Assembly: GCA_018268545.1 (NCBI GenBank)
Contig: JAFDWI010000310.1
Coordinates: forward strand, 1-6,964
From: Actinomycetota bacterium
GTDB lineage: Bacteria > Actinomycetota > Acidimicrobiia > Acidimicrobiales > Iamiaceae
DNA: 6,964 nucleotides
Direction of reading: 5' to 3'
In this document: positions 5,905 to 6,964 of the stretch, in pieces
How positions within the stretch are numbered: position 1 is the first letter of the stretch
Layout of the letters: every line of letters starts with the position of its first letter
Program-made: the position numbers and the translations under genes
Notes under the pieces: model-generated
The model's input: only the letters and a program-made list of their open reading frames with translations
What the model was told of the DNA's origin: nothing
The model's database searches: none

Positions 5905-5921
5905 GCGACCGTCACGGTCGC
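5905..5921. terminator. Hairpin between convergent genes, possible bidirectional terminator
   Basis: GCGACCG and CGGTCGC form a perfect 7-bp stem with the 3-base loop TCA. It lies 18 bases after the ATPase stop and 12 bases from the stop of the opposing gene. There is no T-run on either side, so strength as an intrinsic terminator is doubtful. Confidence 0.45.
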
Positions 5922-5933
5922 GTCGTCACCCGA

Positions 5934-6374
5934 TCAGCGCGGTGTCATGATCACCACGGGGATCTCCCGGTCGGTGTTCTGCTGGTAGCCCTCGTACCCC
6001 GAATACGCCGCGGTGATCGTCGGCCACAACTCGGCCTTCTCGGTGGGTGACGCCGTCCGGGCTGTCATCGGCCTGGTCACGTCACCGATCGTGACCTCGA
6101 CGGCAGGGTCGGCGTCGAGGTTCTTGTACCAGTCGGGGTGGTCACTGTGGCCGCCTTTGGACGCGACGATCACGACCCGGTCCGGCTCGCAGATCGGCGC
6201 GGTGAGCATGGTGGATCGGCGCAGTCCGGACTTCCGGCCGATCGTGTGCAACTCGATCGGCTGCATGCCGAGGAGTTGCTTGGGCCAGCGGCCGCCGGTG
6301 ATCTTCAGTGCGGTGCGATGTCCGTTCTCGAGCGCCCACGCGCCCGCGGCGACGACTCGGTCGGGGTAGTGCAT
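5934..6374 (-). CDS. Ddn-like deazaflavin (F420)-dependent nitroreductase family protein
   Basis: This 146-residue single-domain protein has the split-barrel fold expected of the F420H2-dependent quinone/nitroreductases (nitroreductase family deazaflavin-dependent oxidoreductase, formerly DUF385). It aligns from memory with Mycobacterium tuberculosis Ddn (151 aa) over its length: GRKSG (46-50), VIVASKGG (68-75), HPDWYKNLDADP (79-90), and the C-terminal YSGYEGY followed by TDREIPVV. The Ddn active-site tyrosines 130, 133 and 136 correspond to Tyr124, Tyr127 and Tyr130, and Ser78 to Ser72. The likely chemistry is hydride transfer from F420H2 to a quinone-like acceptor; the natural substrate is unknown. 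The ATG at 6374 is preferred over one at 6410 because AGGAG lies 7 bases upstream and homology begins soon after. It is divergent from the dioxygenase-like gene and convergent with the iron operon. Its presence suggests that the host makes coenzyme F420. Confidence 0.92.
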   Translation of the reverse strand: MHYPDRVVAAGAWALENGHRTALKITGGRWPKQLLGMQPIELHTIGRKSGLRRSTMLTAPICEPDRVVIVASKGGHSDHPDWYKNLDADPAVEVTIGDVTRPMTARTASPTEKAELWPTITAAYSGYEGYQQNTDREIPVVIMTPR

Positions 6375-6381
6375 GCTCGAA

Positions 6382-6386
6382 CTCCT
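6382..6386 (-). promoter_or_regulatory. Ribosome binding site for the Ddn-like gene
   Basis: The minus strand reads AGGAG seven bases before the ATG at 6374. This favours that codon over the in-frame ATG at 6410. Confidence 0.7.
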
Positions 6387-6453
6387 GGCGGCTGGTCGCG
6401 GTCGGTGCACGACGAGTCTTGCCGATCCGTCCGAAGCGTGCCGGCCGTCGGGT

Positions 6454-6459
6454 TAGGGT
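6454..6459 (+). promoter_or_regulatory. Candidate -10 element giving a leaderless transcript for the dioxygenase-like gene
   Basis: TAGGGT fits TANNNT and ends six bases before the ATG at 6466, so transcription could begin at the A of the start codon, a common actinobacterial arrangement. The same bases include AGGG, which could instead serve as a ribosome site 8 bases from the ATG. The two readings exclude each other. Confidence 0.35.
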
Positions 6460-6465
6460 GCGCGC

Positions 6466-6964
6466 ATGACGACGGAACAAGCAGATGACGGATCGGGCCG
6501 CCGACACCTGGACCGACGCGGGTTCATCGGCGCGGCTGCCGGCGCGGTCGGGGTCGCGGGGCTGGCGATGACGGGATGTGCATCGTCGAAGTCGGCCGGG
6601 TCGGGTCCGACGACCGGGGTGCCGCGAACGCCTGCGCCATCGCTGCGCGGCGACGCCGCATCGCATCCGACGACCACCGCGAAACTTGCCGCGTGCCGTC
6701 TCATCCCCGAGATGACCTCGGGCCCCTACTACATCGACAAGATGGCCGTTCGACGGGACATCACCGAAGACCGGAAGGGTTTCCCGCTCGAGATGGCCTT
6801 CACCGTCATCGATGCGAAGACCTGTGAGCCCCTCGAGAACGCCGCGGTCGACATCTGGTGTTGCGACGCGAACGGCGAGTACTCGGGTTGGAACGGCAAC
6901 ACGCTCGCCGAGACGTTCGCGAACGGCCGGAACGACAAGACCTATCTGCGAGGGATCCAGTTGA
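6466..6964 (+). CDS. Tat-exported lipoprotein of the intradiol ring-cleavage dioxygenase family (3' truncated)
   Basis: The frame is open from the ATG at 6466 to the window end, giving 166 residues. The N-terminus carries a twin-arginine motif (DRRGFIG, residues 16-22), a hydrophobic stretch, and a lipobox MTGC with Cys38, so the product should be folded, Tat-exported and lipid-anchored. A Ser/Thr/Pro-rich linker (about 40-72) precedes the domain. The visible part of the domain shows CRLIPEMTSGPYYID (77-91), VRRDITEDR (95-103), the family-like VDIWCCDANGEYSG (128-141) and TYLRGIQL at the edge. Tyr139 is positioned as the first iron-ligand tyrosine of protocatechuate 3,4-dioxygenase-type enzymes; the second tyrosine and two histidines would lie beyond the window. 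Related secreted proteins usually read WHCDA, whereas Cys132 replaces that His here. The expected reaction is ortho cleavage of a catechol-like ring by Fe3+ and O2, but a non-catalytic or altered role cannot be excluded. Confidence 0.88.
   Translation, partial: MTTEQADDGSGRRHLDRRGFIGAAAGAVGVAGLAMTGCASSKSAGSGPTTGVPRTPAPSLRGDAASHPTTTAKLAACRLIPEMTSGPYYIDKMAVRRDITEDRKGFPLEMAFTVIDAKTCEPLENAAVDIWCCDANGEYSGWNGNTLAETFANGRNDKTYLRGIQL

Noticed and set aside
1..6964. Search for a novel defence, mobile or RNA-based system
   Set aside because: No transposase, integrase, toxin-antitoxin pair, nuclease, reverse transcriptase, tRNA-like element or long repeats were seen. All long frames resolve into ordinary chromosomal genes.

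Overview
The window is about two-thirds G+C, and its coding frames strongly prefer G or C at the third codon position. Twin-arginine and lipobox export signals, Thr/Ser-rich secreted proteins, an F420-type Ddn-like protein and an IdeR/DtxR-like operator together point to an actinomycete, probably of the mycobacteria/rhodococci/gordoniae type. The genus cannot be fixed from this sequence alone.

Left part (1-1980): the 3' end of a plus-strand gene for a bacterial PH-like protein stops four bases short of a convergent minus-strand pair. That pair, read right to left, is a Thr/Ser-rich lipoprotein of unknown function (1309-1935) followed by a secreted trypsin-like serine protease (270-1223, start uncertain) with a run of 12 threonines near its C-terminus. 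A perfect 10-bp hairpin and two CACGTG palindromes lie at the junction of these two genes.

Centre (1936-5886): after a divergent regulatory region of about 250 bp comes a complete, tightly packed ferric-iron ABC importer. It consists of a lipid-anchored FbpA-type binding protein with all four expected iron ligands, a fused two-domain permease (FbpB type) and an ATPase (FbpC type). Each gene overlaps the next by 4 bases, which suggests one translationally coupled operon. The first overlap appears to use a rare CTG start. An imperfect inverted repeat resembling an IdeR/DtxR iron box lies in the likely promoter, so iron repression is the simplest model. FbpA would bind Fe3+ outside the membrane, FbpB would form the channel and FbpC would power it.

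Right part (5887-6964): a small hairpin separates the operon from a convergent Ddn-like, deazaflavin (F420)-dependent nitroreductase-family gene. Diverging from that gene is the 5' end of a Tat-exported lipoprotein of the intradiol ring-cleavage dioxygenase family, cut off by the window end.

I found no RNA gene, CRISPR array, insertion sequence, phage or defence system. The window is best read as ordinary actinobacterial chromosome. The points most worth checking are the iron-box operator, the CTG start, the structured DNA between the lipoprotein and protease genes, and the Cys-for-His change in the dioxygenase.
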